NCBI GenBank assembly: GCA_019279435.1
Contig: JAAALK010000079.1
Span: forward strand, 66,536,330 to 66,600,329
Length of the DNA: 64,000 bases
Origin: Zizania palustris
Taxonomy: Eukaryota > Streptophyta > Magnoliopsida > Poales > Poaceae
Direction: 5' to 3'
Within the stretch, counting starts at the first letter, position 1; each line of letters starts with the position of its first letter. Made by a program: the position numbers and the translations under genes. Positions 20,876 through 32,155 of the stretch are shown here, piece after piece. The notes beneath the pieces were generated by a model that was not told the DNA's origin, made no database searches, and saw only the letters and a list, made by a program, of their open reading frames with translations.

Positions 20876-22027
20876 TGTTAGGAATTTAGGCATTTTCATG
20901 TTAAATTTAATCCATAAATAGCATGCGATTATTATGACGACATAAATAGCAGTAGCTTGAAACATATTTATCATCACACACAAGATGATATAGTTAAAGA
21001 AATAGAGCACAAAGGTTGCTAGGATGTGTAAAACTTTTAGTCCCATATTGAATGTTCACATGTCTTTTGCTCAACTTAAATAGATGGACTGATTATGTGT
21101 CTATTGAGAAGTTGAGACAGACTAAGGGCGTGCGCGGCGACGGTAATGGAACCGTGTTTTGCCACTGTGTCGCGCCACCCTAAAATACTGCGATGACCGT
21201 TGGCCTTCCGTCTCCCCATTCATGAGAGAGCTTAATTGCGGAGACCGTTGGCCTTCCGTCTCCCCATTCATGAGAGAGCTTAATTGCGGAGACCGTTGGC
21301 CTTCCGTCTCCCTATTCATGAGAGATGACCGTTGGCCTTCCGTCTCCCCATTCATGAGAGAGCTTAACTGCGGAGACCGTTGGCCTTCCGTCTCCCTATT
21401 CATGAGAGATGATCATTGGCCTTCCGTCTCCCTCTTTATGAACGAGCTTAATTGCGGTGACTGTTGGCTTTCCGTCTTCCTCTGCATGAGAGCTATATAA
21501 AGGGGGCAGTAGCTGGACAGAACACTCATCCTTCTTTCTTCTTCCTTGCGTCGTTGCCTCAAACCAGCCCCGTCCCAACCTTCTGCGCGCACAGAGAGTT
21601 GGGAGAGCAGGCCTCCGAAGCCACGCCCGTGATCGAGACACCTACCGGGTGTGCGGGCGATCAGGGTTTTGGGGAGCGTCTTCGCGACTGCTCGCTCCAT
21701 CCTGGTGGTCGCGGTTGCTACGCACGCCATCGTCTTCCTCCCGATGCCCGTTCGTGGGACTGCACTGCGAACAACGTCCTGCATCAAGCCCTGATCGACT
21801 ACATCAAGCAACACGTTACGACGACTAACGTGAATAGAGAAACCGGTGCTTTGAGCATGGGTCCCTCCGCTGGGTACATCCTAGCAACCTTTGTGCTCTA
21901 TTTCTTTAACTATATCATCTTGTGTGTGATGATAAATATGTTTCAAGCTACTGCTATTTATGTCGTCATAATAATCGCATGCTATTTATGGATTAAATTT
22001 AACATGAAAATGTCTAAATTCCTAACA
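20876..22027. repeat. 152-bp inverted repeat (LTR end), arms 20876-21027 and 21876-22027
   Basis: The arm TGTTAGGAATTTAGG...CTAGGATGT at 20876-21027 (also at 20077-20228) is the reverse complement of 21876-22027 over 152 bp, with one difference noticed (GGC against GAC near the end). The arms are ~850 bp apart. RNA from the first or second LTR promoter would contain both arms. Confidence 0.9.
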
Positions 22028-22032
22028 CTACG

Positions 22033-23171
22033 AAGAGCAAGACCAAGACATCGTTGCATGTAAAACCTCTACTTAAGCAGCTACACAGTGGTCGGACCGA
22101 GGATGTGGCGTATATGCGTTTTCAGTTTACGTTCTTTTTTACATATCTTGGTTCTAGCGAGGATATTCCGGCAAGAGTTTTTATAAGACGGTTCACCAGA
22201 GTGGTTTTTTCCATCTCCGTTAATTTACTGGCGTTTTTTTTCATAGGTGTTTTCAAACAAACACCGTGACACCCCTGGGCCCTGCCCAGTCCTGAAGGTT
22301 GCAGATGACAACTGATGCTGGTTCCTAGCTTGGCCTGGTTGCGCTAGTGAAGCGACAAAGCTCTGGCGCCAATGGTTATTTTTGTGTAGCTATCGAACTA
22401 GTTCTGTTGGATGATGTCAAGCTTCTGTAAGTGCCTTTGCTCTTGGAAGTGATCCTGGTAGAAGATTTGTTAGGTTGTGAGAGAAGTTGGTGTCCTGGAG
22501 AATGAGAATTGTTTGAAGTAGTGTTCAATCTCTGGGCACTAAAAAAAAGAAATACTTTCAGCATAACTGTTACCTTTTGATTCTTTCTAAGATAGACACT
22601 GTCAGATCGAGTGGACTATCTAGTAAAATTTCAAAAAAATGCTCCAAACACTTAATTAAGACAAGACAATATTTAAACAGATATCTCATAAAGATAGTTT
22701 CAATACGTGATATACAACTAGATCATAACAAATCTTATCAAAAAAATATACCAAACTATCTCACCAAACTTGAGAGTTTAAATTCGAGACACACACTCAC
22801 AGTCGTGCGAGCCAAAAATTTTATATAATTTAATGATATTTGTATAACAATAAAAAGATATAAATGAGACTTATCTTGGCCAAATAGATACGGGTCCGAG
22901 GAGCGAGAGAGGATCCACTTCCGGTGCCGGTTGGAAAAAAGGTTACATTTTTTTTCTCTGTGGGCTTTCGAAACAGAGCCTCAGCCACCCCCACTGCACA
23001 CGTCGCCTCGCTCCGTCGCGTCTCGTCTCCACCGGCCACCGCAGTCCCCAGCACAGGCGTCAGGGTCAGGCGGTGTAGGGGAAGGAAGGAAGGAGATCGC
23101 ACGGCGCACTGCCGCTGTCGCGCAGTCTCGATCTCCCCCGAAACTCCCTCGGCTAGGCCCATCTCGTGAGC
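22033..23171. other. Flank between the solo LTR and the DRIP2-like gene
   Basis: No gene supported. It holds the promoter and 5' UTR of the DRIP2-like gene toward the right; GC content rises from about 22980. No clear TATA box was found near the start. Confidence 0.4.
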
Positions 23172-26100
23172 ATGCAGAGCGCCGTGTCGGCCACGGCCGC
23201 GCCCGCCGATGCCGCCCCTGGAGGTGGCGTTTGTGGTGGCGGAGGAATAGGAGGAGGGGAAGGCGGGGATGTCGTGATGGCGAAGCGCGCGAGCCTGGCG
23301 GCGTGCCTGACCTGCCCGCTCTGCGGCCGGCTCCTCCGCGACGCCACCACCATCTCCGAGTGCCTCCACACCTGTGAGTCTGGCCTTCCCTGCTCATTCT
23401 CCTCGTCCGCGTGGGGGGTCTCCATGGTTTCGCTCTCAGCGCGATGTGAAGGGAACTCCTTGCGCCGTCCCATGCGTCAAATCCGCACCTTGTGCTGTGA
23501 TTCGGGGAAGGGTATGGAGGTGGCGCACTGAGGCGTGGAAGCTGGCAGCTTCCGTCGCTCCACGCGCTGTGCTCTGTGTGTGTTTTCTGGTGGTGGATGC
23601 TTTCAATTCAACGTTTCATCCGCCGAAATTGGCATTTTGGTTGTGCCACTGCCATTTGCGTAGGTTTAGAGATGATGCGCTGGAGGTATTCCCGTTTGGC
23701 CGTCTGATGCGTCGAACTCACGCGGGAGGTATTCCCACTGAGCTTCTACGGCCTAACTTATGATTCCTGTGAACGAAGGCTGGTTCATTGCTCATATTGT
23801 TTTACGGGGGATTTGAGATGTGTCTGACGGAAGTGATCACGTTGGAATTTTGTGTGCGTGCAGTGACCAAGTAAAATCGCATGAATTAGGTTTGCCCAGG
23901 ACAGCACACGCTACTTAAGTACTTGTTTAAGGTTGTGTTAGCTGTTTAACAGATTTGCTGAGGATTCCCTCTCGATTTCCCTCAGGGAATGGAAAAAAAG
24001 CACAAGGGCTTAGAGGATGTGTCAAAGGTGGGGCCTTTTGGGGTTACTGTGGAGAATTTGTTTTGGCAGGTGATCAAATAGTCAAATGCATCAGGCAAAG
24101 ATTCAGGCACAACATTTTTTATCTGCTCAGCCCATGAATACATTGCATTACATTGAAGAGAAGTTTTTGTCTCCAACTAGTTTGTGGTCCGTGGGACATC
24201 ATTCTTTGAAATATGCGAGTGGCCTTGTTATTGAGTACCACTAATTATTATCCATTCTTGGTAATATGTTTAAACGTGTTTTTTTAGTGTGAAAATTAAA
24301 TACGTAGATGATTATCTGGTGTTAGGCTGTCTTTTATTTTGATTTTTAAACTGTAAGCTTTTCTTTTGTGTTGACTGCTGAGTAGGCAATTCCCAATGTT
24401 ATATTCTCTATCTATCTTCTTGAGGTTAGTAACTATAGTTACTTTATCTTGTTCATATTTTTTATCCTTTCAGGGATCTCTTTAACAACTTACTATTATG
24501 AAATTGTTTTTCTATTCAACTAATTCTTTAATATCGCGTTTCAACCATTTCAACCATTGATCTTTCACCTTTAATCAGTCTGCAGGAAGTGTATATCTGC
24601 CGAGTTCATCAATAAGGAGGCCTGCTGCTGCCCTACTTGCAACATTGACCTGGGCTGTGCTCCTTTGGAGAAACTCAGGTTTGTTTCTGTTTCCCTGAAA
24701 TATTTTCTCTACACTTTGCATACACCCTAAGGCTTTAAACCATTATTCAGTTATTACTGTATTTTTATGTCAAAACCTAATACCTTGATTAATCTTCAGT
24801 TGTTTGATATCAAGTTATCAGCTAACATATAACAATCAAGTTTTACTTTCCTTTTATTTCAGTTTTAGTTGATAAAAAATGGGTTGTATTGTAGCTTATG
24901 GTCTTTTCAATTGTGTTATGTTCAGAGTTGATCACAGCATACAATTTGTAAGGTCAAAGATATTTCCTTTCAAAAGAAAGAAGGTTGAAAGCCCAGAAGT
25001 CATGTCACCAATTGCATCACCTGTCAAGAGGAAAGAAAGATCTCTATCTTCACTGACAATCCCTGCACCTCAGGTGTCTATACAGAAATGCTTGACAAAG
25101 AGGAGAACGAAAGCGTCATGCTTACGCAACTTCTCTTTGGTATGTAGCTCTCTTTTATTGGTTCCCTGAGGGAAACTGATTGTATGAATAATTCTGGTTG
25201 GTTCTTGTCTGGTAATTCCACCATCAGAAAAATTCAGAGTGTGCCTGTGCATAATCATAATGGCATAAACAGTCCCCTAGGCTAGTCCATACTTTGCATT
25301 CCATGTTTTTAGTAACATACATGATACATCCATGTACACATGGCCTGCCAGCTAGTTCCATATATTGTTTCAGCTTGTGTTGGCAACGCAGGTGTGTTCT
25401 AGGTGATGGTTCTGGGTGCCGTATGTATGAGGTATTGATATGGGTAATGCATAACAGGTGATCTGACTTCTGAATTCATATTGGTTCTGTGCACTGTTGT
25501 TTGTGGTATGCTAAATGAATTTGTAACAAGCCTTAGTTCATAAGGCCATAAGGGGGTGAAACATCTGTTGTAGGGTGGTCATACTGCTATGACTTTAGTT
25601 AGAGTGGCGCTAGGTGAAGGAAGGCACTTTGACTGGCAGGAATATATTTTTTTCTTTTGACCCAGGGTTGCACCCCCCTTTTCCGTCAACAGGGGAAGAA
25701 TAGATCTAGAATAGCTGGTTGAGAGAAGAGACTAGGACCTTTTTATTAATCTTCAATGGACCTCATTATTAGATCCTAAAAGATAGCAACTCACTAAAAG
25801 AAAATCTCAGGTAAGGAGACTTATCATCCTGGTCCCTAATTTCCGTACATGATGGAATAGAGCATGGAGCCTTCAATCTTGTGTCTATATGATACCTGAA
25901 GGATTTATGTGAATGGGATGTTAGTCTCATAGTCAAAGGTTCAAGGCAAGTAGCAGCAGCGCATGAATTAGGTTTTATACATATTGTTTGAATTGACTCT
26001 TTTGGACCAATCCTGGTCATGGTGATGATTTATTCTTCTCTTCACCTACCTTGTACAATTTATATGCAGCATTCTACCTTGCGTGGTGGTAAAGAGACAA

Positions 26101-27340
26101 CAAAGAAAGCTGGGGGATGGAGACCTTTGGGTTGTCAACTTAAACTTGGCAAAGATAAAAAGTCATTCAAATCAGGTTTAAAAGATGACGCCCCTGCTAG
26201 TCAAGCAAAGGCTAGAGAGCACTTTACAAGATATGGTCGTGTATCTAAGAGGACCGGAAGAGAGAAATCATTCATGCTGAAGAGTAAAAACAAAAGATCC
26301 GAGGCAAAACAACCCAGTAAAAAGAGGAGATTTAGAGTATTATGGTTTTATCTACTTGCGGCTTTTGACCAGTGAGTAACACTGAGACACCAGACTTGTC
26401 TTATTTAGGTCATTTTTGTTGCTTCCAAAAGGAAAAGCAGAAATCATGCTTTGTGTTTATAATCTTTACAGGAGAGGAGTATCAACTTTACCACAGTTAC
26501 CTGCAAAGTTTTTGAGGATTAAGTGAGTTGCCCTGTTGCACTTTCCTAGTCAAAACAGTATTTGTTAAGCCACACTAACGGCTGCCTTTATTATATTGTC
26601 AAAGGGATGTTGATTTGCCTGCTTCTGTTATACAGAAGTACCTTGTACAGAAACTTAACCTCTCAAGTGAAACTGAGGTATGCCTTTCTTTCTTCATTCT
26701 TGATCCTAGTTATGCCAAAATCCAGATTAGTTAGAATCATCGACGACAAGGAATTCCACCAATTTCTGAATTTCCTGCCAGAGGCAATACTGGCCAGCTG
26801 GAGCTGAAATCCACAATCTCCACACAGTTAGATCTAGTTATGGACATTCTAAAGCTGTTCTTTGGAGTAAAAATCCATGAAAACTCAGCATACTATTACC
26901 AATTGGCACTTGCCTGAAGGCTGAAGCCAGATGGTCTCCAGTTGAGTGTGTTATGTTGGACATAATCGCATGTTCCATTTTGTACTAAGTGGTATATCTG
27001 TTCACTGCTACAAATTTCATGATACTGCTTGATATTGATAGAATGTGAAATTATTGACTTGTTTTGACAGAAGTAAATACGGTATTGTTCAATGTCCAGC
27101 TTATTTTCGTCTGTTCACCACTGGAGGCTTTACTTGCAGGTGGAATTGCTGTGTGCTGGCAAAGTAGTGAGCCAAGGAATGACACTGCATGATTTAGCAG
27201 ATTGCTGGCTCGAGAAAGGACCAAAGGGCCGAATGCGATCATCTGTCGGCTCCCCAGCCACCGGGTTCATGGTGACCGTATTCTATAGAAGGCCAGATGT
27301 GCCCTCACCCCCACCTGAATCTGAAAGTTGCCATGGCTGA
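23172..27340 (+). CDS. DRIP2: DRIP2-like RING-type E3 ubiquitin ligase
   Basis: In Arabidopsis, DRIP1/2 are nuclear E3 ligases that ubiquitinate the drought factor DREB2A. Seven exons join in frame: 23172-23373, 24579-24678, 24926-25139, 26070-26371, 26472-26522, 26605-26677, 27140-27340 (1143 bp, 380 aa). A C3HC4 RING spans about residues 48-90 (CPLCGRLL, ECLHTFCRKCI, CCCPTC), with all eight zinc ligands present. A basic middle region follows (FPFKRKKVESPE, KRRTKASCLRN). The C-terminal ~100 residues (LPQLPAKFLRIKDVDLPAS, VELLCAGKVVSQGMTLHDLA) match the ubiquitin-like end of DRIP/PSC-type proteins. It is somewhat shorter than the ~420 aa I recall for Arabidopsis DRIPs. The ATG at 23172 opens an Ala/Gly-rich leader; a second Met (MAKRASLAACLTC) at residue 36 is an alternative start. 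No defects seen. DRIP1 versus DRIP2 was not resolved. Confidence 0.9.
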
Positions 27341-28099
27341 TGGAGAACTCTGCTTCATTTCTGAACCAGCTGTGATCGACTTCACTCGTCGAATTGGGAG
27401 CCCTTGATTGGTATGCGCATTGATACCGGTTATGCGAGGCCGAAGCCACATACTAATATGTAGATAAATGTTATGTTACAAGCCATATTAGGCTTCTGAT
27501 CATCTCTACCCTCAACCATTATTTCCCCTCTTCTGACAAAAAACGCCAATGTAGGATGTACCTAGCAATGTATCTGTAATGAGATGTTGATTTGTGGTGT
27601 CTGTTGTTAGAACCCTAGATGGGGTTGTTCTTGTTTCCTGAAGCGAGTAATTAGGCATCTGTATCTGATGTGTAACTCTTGATTGGAAACGAAACTCCCA
27701 GGAGAATGTATGTGTTCTAGATTGCTGCTTCAGGATTCCCATGCCTTGTGTGATGAACTGTAGAACATTCCAATCCAGATTTCGGGAAAGGAATCTCTGT
27801 AAACCTCATTGAATCAAATCCTCAAAAGCACAAACAACAATCCAAATATCAATGAATTTCACCGGAATTTTATAGTATTTTTTAAAATATAGGAATTTAA
27901 AATAAATTATGGAAAATAATTGATTTTTCATAAATTTATGTGAAAATCCTACGATTCCAAACAAGGCATAAGAAAAATATTCAGAATATCAACTGAAAAC
28001 ATTTGGAACTACTTTAAAACACATTAATTTTTAAATATTTTCACATAAATTAAACTAAATTCATCAAAGTTCTTTTGAAAATACTGGAGGTATAACCTC
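27341..28099. other. 3' UTR of the DRIP2-like gene and AT-rich spacer
   Basis: Up to about 27780 is plausible 3' UTR. Bases 27830-28080 are very AT-rich with words such as ggaattttatagta, resembling a degraded MITE, without readable ends. Confidence 0.4.
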
Positions 28100-30746
28100 G
28101 AGCGACTACTGAAAAACCCCCGCTCTCGGCGCCAACGGCACTCCCATTCCCCGCCTCCCCGTGACCGTCCCCCCTTCTACTACCCGTCGCTTCGCGTCTT
28201 TCCCTCCGCCGCGCCTCCGCCTCCAAGCCCTGAAGCCCCACGGCGGCGAAGGGTTCGATGGGAGCATCGGGATCGAGCCTCCTCCTCCTCGGTTAATTCC
28301 GTCGGTAATCCCGTCGCTTGGCTTCGCTTGTTTGGTTCGCGTCTGCGTGCGTGCGGGCGGGCAGCGGTCGAGGGTTTTGGTTGGCAATTTTGGCCTCCTG
28401 GTGTGCCTTGGGGCTCGTCGCTGATCCTGATCGTGGCATGGCATCGGGGAGTACTCCTCAGGGATCGTCGCCTGCCGTTCTACGGCGTTTCGGCTCGCGC
28501 AGGCTTCTTCCCTCGGTGTGGTTTCCGACGCAATCGTACTTTTTCCCGGATTTTTTTTTGCTTTTTTTGTGTGTGTTGCTGCTGCGCGCAGGCGATTCTG
28601 CGCGAATGTGGATGAAATTGCTGTTTCCTTTCCAGTTTTGATCGCGTCTAGACTCTGACTAGCATGTTGCTTTGACCTTTACTGCGACTAGTTTGGTTGC
28701 GCAGGAGTTGCGAACTCGGTGATGATCTGATGGACCAGTGACCCCCCCTGCTGCAGCCTGTATTTTGTGCTGTTAGTATTAGCTCTCGGGGAGGAGAAGG
28801 GGACCGAATCCCTCTCCTCCCTGGTAATTCGGAATTAGGCTAACTAACCCCTAATGTCAAGCGCCCTGATCGGGGGCGCACTCCACTAACCTGTTGAAGG
28901 GGCCCCCATCGCACAGCACATATATATAAGGAGTTCGTTCTGAGAGAAAGGACTCTACGTGCTAAGTCACCCGATCTGTGGTTTTTGTGCTGGAGCGACG
29001 GGAAGCCTCTCTCACCTCAACCCGACTGGCCGGACTTCAACACCATGGCCACCATGTCCATGGCGGCGTCCTCTTCCTCCACGGCATAACCAAGAGGTAC
29101 GCCATCCCCTTAGTTCTACCCGCTAGTCCTAGCCCTAGCGATCCTAAGCCCAATTGTTTCTAACATGTGCTTGTAAGGTAATACTGCTCCTTGTCTCCTT
29201 ACATGAACTAGTTGCTGAATTATTGTTGTCTGGTGAAGAGAATCAAGTGGAACTGTTCATGAGTTAGCAGTAGCACTGCTGCTTATTATGCTCTGTGCGA
29301 CCCCCTAATGACGGGCTTTCATCAAATCAGTGGTTACTGCACCACTGGTGGGAATGTATTAACATAGGTGTTAACAGTACTAAGTATCAAATATTTAATT
29401 ACAGAACATGGTATACAATCAACAATCTATGTGGTGCTTGACTTGGTGCATTTGCGTTTGCACATGGGATGGGATCAACTTGTGTTATGAGCTAGTCGTC
29501 AGGCTGTCTGTTGAAGGTAATTATGATCAAGTAGGCTTCTCCAACAAGGAAAACATGCCCTGATGGTGTATTGTTATTATATTTTTTGGTACTGTTTTTT
29601 TATATCACATTAGTTTCATGATGTACTTGCTAAGTTCTTGAGTTTGCATTTCAATTCCTACATTTGTATTTGAACTTCAAATTAACATGCCTGCTTGATT
29701 CTGAACTTTGCAGGGAAGTTATGGTGAAAAGTACACGATCTGTCGTTACCACAGGTCCTGCTTCTGTTACTTTGCAACTCCTTATCTTTTCTGATATGTT
29801 CTAGCTAAAAACATATTGAACATATTAACGGAAATATTGTAATTTTCTGCTGCATCGCAATTTGCCAATTCCCCGTATTGCCAAGTCAAACTACATGTAT
29901 CTGCTATTGTTTTTGTTCAGTTTGCTGTGGGGCTACAGACAGAAACATCATTGTTCATTCACACAGATTCACATGTCATCTCATGCATTTACCTACGTCT
30001 TCGTCAAATACTATAAGGCAATTTAGGCAGGAAGTGTAGGTTAGGATTCAGTTTCTCCGTTCTGAATCAATGGATTTGACTGGAGCCATCTAAACGTGGC
30101 AGAAGATCAAGGAATGTTAGGTTAAACACCATTTTAGACTCGTACTCCAGCCATATAATTATATATGTTCGAGTTGGGTTGCAATTGCTGTTGCTTTCTA
30201 CATGTTCGTGCTTGATGGTTACAAATACGAAGTACTGGCGTTGCTTTACTTCGTGTGTATAGTTTTATGTGCTTTATTCATCTAATGCATGCATGGTTGC
30301 TTTGCATCATTCCGTTATTCCAAATTGCAATGTGTCGAACATCATTTTGCCTTTCAGGAACAAAAAGGCATAGAACAAATGCTCATAACAAAGGAAGATG
30401 GGTCTGTTGAGAACAACTTGGAGACGGAATTTGATTATCCCAAGAAAGAAGGCAGTGTTGCCACTGGAAACATGTTGGAACAAATACGATTCATGGAGTA
30501 ATTCTGCAAAAAGGTTCTGTCCCTGATAGCTGGCAACATCCAGAGCACAAGCCCAGGCAGATCTGGAATGCTGTACCACCACCACCACCACCCCTTGCCT
30601 ATCCACCTGGGAGGAAGCTCAAGCAAATTAAACGGCATCATCGTCATTTTTTGGTTGGTCCAAATGGGTTAGCTATTAATTCAGCATTAAGATTTTGTGA
30701 GCAATTTTTTGGGGATGGTCACATGAATGGGCTTTGGCATATCTGA
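28100..30746 (+). pseudogene. Uncharacterised spliced locus, possibly decayed
   Basis: Bases 28100-28330 are GC-rich and look like a plant 5' UTR, ending at a donor-like TCG|GTAATC (about 28303). A possible second exon at 29713-29751 contains ATGGTGAAAAGTACACG and ends at a GT donor. From an acceptor at 30356-30357 two frames are readable. One encodes 47 acidic residues (EQKGIEQMLITKEDGSVENN...) to a stop at 30501. The other runs from about 30453 to a TGA at 30744-30746 with a Pro run and a basic stretch (GRKLKQIKRHHRHFLVGPNG). The frames do not join without a shift, which suggests a pseudogene or a missed small intron. I do not recognise the protein. A 395-bp solo LTR interrupts the first intron. 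Confidence 0.35.
28771..29165 (+). mobile_element. Solo LTR, 395 bp, TSD TGTGC
   Basis: It begins TGTTAGTATTAG and ends TTTCTAACA, with TGTTAG/CTAACA inverted ends, and lies between two copies of TGTGC (28766-28770 and 29166-29170), an exact 5-bp target duplication. A TATA-like catatatataagg at about 28919-28931 fits an LTR promoter. No internal domain remains, so it is the product of LTR-LTR recombination or a terminal-repeat remnant. The short open frame inside has no coding value. Confidence 0.85.
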
Positions 30747-31483
30747 CTTAGTGGGAGGATTGACATCATCAGGATACTTTGGTGGATAGAAGTTCAGAAC
30801 AGAATCATGGCACTAGGTACACAAATCTTTTGTAAACAGTAACTCTTAATATGATTACAAGAGAATCACTTGGTTTTAGGATGAAAATGGGTGCCTTTTC
30901 TGTACTTACAGGTGAGGATGAGCATCATCAGAATTAATTGTCGTTTCCCAAAATCTTGAAGTTAATAGTGGCAAACCGGCAATATACCTTTTGTACTCAT
31001 CATCACACATGCCCCAGCTCCAAGGTCAGTTGCCACTTGATCACATCTCTCCTTACAAGCTCATTTCTTGACCTGCTACTGCTAGTGCATTCATTCATAT
31101 AAATTGACATAAGATGCATTGCATGTTGATGTTATGGTCACAAGCTTTATTTCCTAATTCAGTTGGAAGGATAGAATTTTTTTTCCTTTTTCTTTTGATG
31201 AGGGGAAAGATGATTGGTCTACAAATTACAGTTAACTTACAAAAGTTTCCTCCAAAGCAGCTTCAAATCATCCCAATCAGCTAAAAAAAAATCACACAAA
31301 CGATCATACTCCAGCAAACAAATCAGAATCTCCCCTCAAAAATGAAAACGAAATTCTATACATAACATGGAGGCTACAGAAATCCAAGAACACAACTACA
31401 TGGGCACAGATCAGAATCACATCAAAAATCCTCAAGAAAAAAAAGAACACATCCCTCTTGTTGTCTCCTTTCAGAGTGATGCT
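30747..31483. other. Intergenic, with the 3' flank of PRA1
   Basis: No gene supported. The bases just before 31484 should be the 3' UTR of the minus-strand PRA1 gene. Confidence 0.4.
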
Positions 31484-32155
31484 TCATCCTGGGAGCGTAT
31501 AGCCGTCATAGGAGCTCCCAATGGAGCCGGCTCCGTCGAACGCGTCCCAGCTCCCGTCGACGTAAAAGTTGATCCGGAACGCGGCGTGCACGCCGATGAT
31601 GGCGGCGGCGAGGGCGAGCGAGACGAGCAGGTTGAGGCCCGCGCGGGTGAGAGCGATGGCGAGCACGGTGGTGACAGAGAGGACGGCGAGCACGACGCGG
31701 TCGTCGACCTCGCGGCGGAGGCAGACGAGCGGATCGCCGTCGCCGCGGCCGAAGTAGAGCGCGAGCCAGGCGACGAAGAGCGCGAGGAAGGCGAGCATGG
31801 ACAGCGGCCGGTAGACGAGGCCGAGGAAGACGATCACGAGCGCGACCAGCGCGTAGTTGGCGCGGAAGTAGGCGAGGTTCCGCCGCGCCCGGGCCCTCGC
31901 CTCCCCGCAGCTCTCCGGCCGCGAGAAGGCCGTTGCGTCAAGCACCTCTCGCCACGCCCGCGGCCGCCCCGCCGTGGCCCTGGCCACCGCCCGCGCGCGG
32001 GAGAAGAAGGCGACCCCGGCCTCCGCCGCCGTCGCGGGCGACGGCGACGGCGCCGCCTCCCCGTTCCCGTCCGCCGCCACCGCCTCGTTCTTCTGCGGCG
32101 GCGCCGCGGCCGGGACGGTGCCGTAGCGCGACCAGGAGGCGGTGGAAGATGCCAT
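31484..32155 (-). CDS. PRA1 family protein (prenylated Rab acceptor)
   Basis: PRA1 proteins are small membrane proteins of the ER-Golgi-endosome system that bind prenylated Rab GTPases and help vesicle traffic. An intronless, intact 223-aa ORF. Residues 1-45 are a soluble Ala/Pro-rich leader. The PRA1 domain follows: WREVLDATAFSRPES, then ARRNLAYFRANYALV leading into two hydrophobic hairpins (LVIVFLGLVYRPLSMLAFLA and AWLALYF; VVLAVLSVTTVLAIALTRAG and LLVSLALAAAIIGVHAAF). A C-terminal cytosolic tail ends SSYDGYTLPG. Length and layout fit the plant family. The SRP-containing motif and RxNxxYFRxNY box suggest the E/F side of the family, but the clade was not tested. Very GC-rich, as is common for intronless grass genes; this also creates a long antisense frame that is not a gene. 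Confidence 0.93.
   Translation of the reverse strand: MASSTASWSRYGTVPAAAPPQKNEAVAADGNGEAAPSPSPATAAEAGVAFFSRARAVARATAGRPRAWREVLDATAFSRPESCGEARARARRNLAYFRANYALVALVIVFLGLVYRPLSMLAFLALFVAWLALYFGRGDGDPLVCLRREVDDRVVLAVLSVTTVLAIALTRAGLNLLVSLALAAAIIGVHAAFRINFYVDGSWDAFDGAGSIGSSYDGYTLPG

Larger units (their letters stand above)
19441..21662 (+). repeat. 799-bp tandem repeat, 2.8 copies
   Basis: Copies begin at 19441, 20240 and 21039 with agtcccatattgaatgttca and repeat at exactly 799 bp. Copies are almost identical, with a few substitutions each. The third copy departs from the pattern after about 21662, where it continues into the normal LTR interior instead of the inverted 152-bp block. The open frames seen on both strands here are by-products of the repeat and not genes. 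Confidence 0.93.
19347..22027 (+). mobile_element. Rearranged solo LTR (copia-like) with tandem 799-bp expansion
   Basis: The element starts TGTTGGATATAC and ends ATTCCTAACA (TG...CA with inverted TGTTRG ends) and is flanked by CTATG (19342-19346) and CTACG (22028-22032), a 5-bp target duplication with one CpG-to-TpG change. There is no internal coding DNA, so it is a solo LTR. It contains three promoter units (starting 19441, 20240, 21039; the third partial), each with a TATATAAAGGGGG box. Units 1 and 2 end in a 152-bp block that is the reverse complement of the true LTR 3' end (21876-22027). Removing the extra units would leave a ~1.08 kb LTR. Copia-like is inferred from general appearance only. 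Confidence 0.85.

Noticed and set aside
19524..21814. Repeated ORFs on both strands with tandem peptide repeats (e.g. LSSLMNGETEGQRS)
   Set aside because: They arise because the LTR minisatellite modules are multiples of three bases. They span the TATA box and the repeat junctions and change with each copy; no protein family matches.
28978..29163. 61-codon ORF
   Set aside because: Contained in the 395-bp solo LTR; ends at the LTR border.
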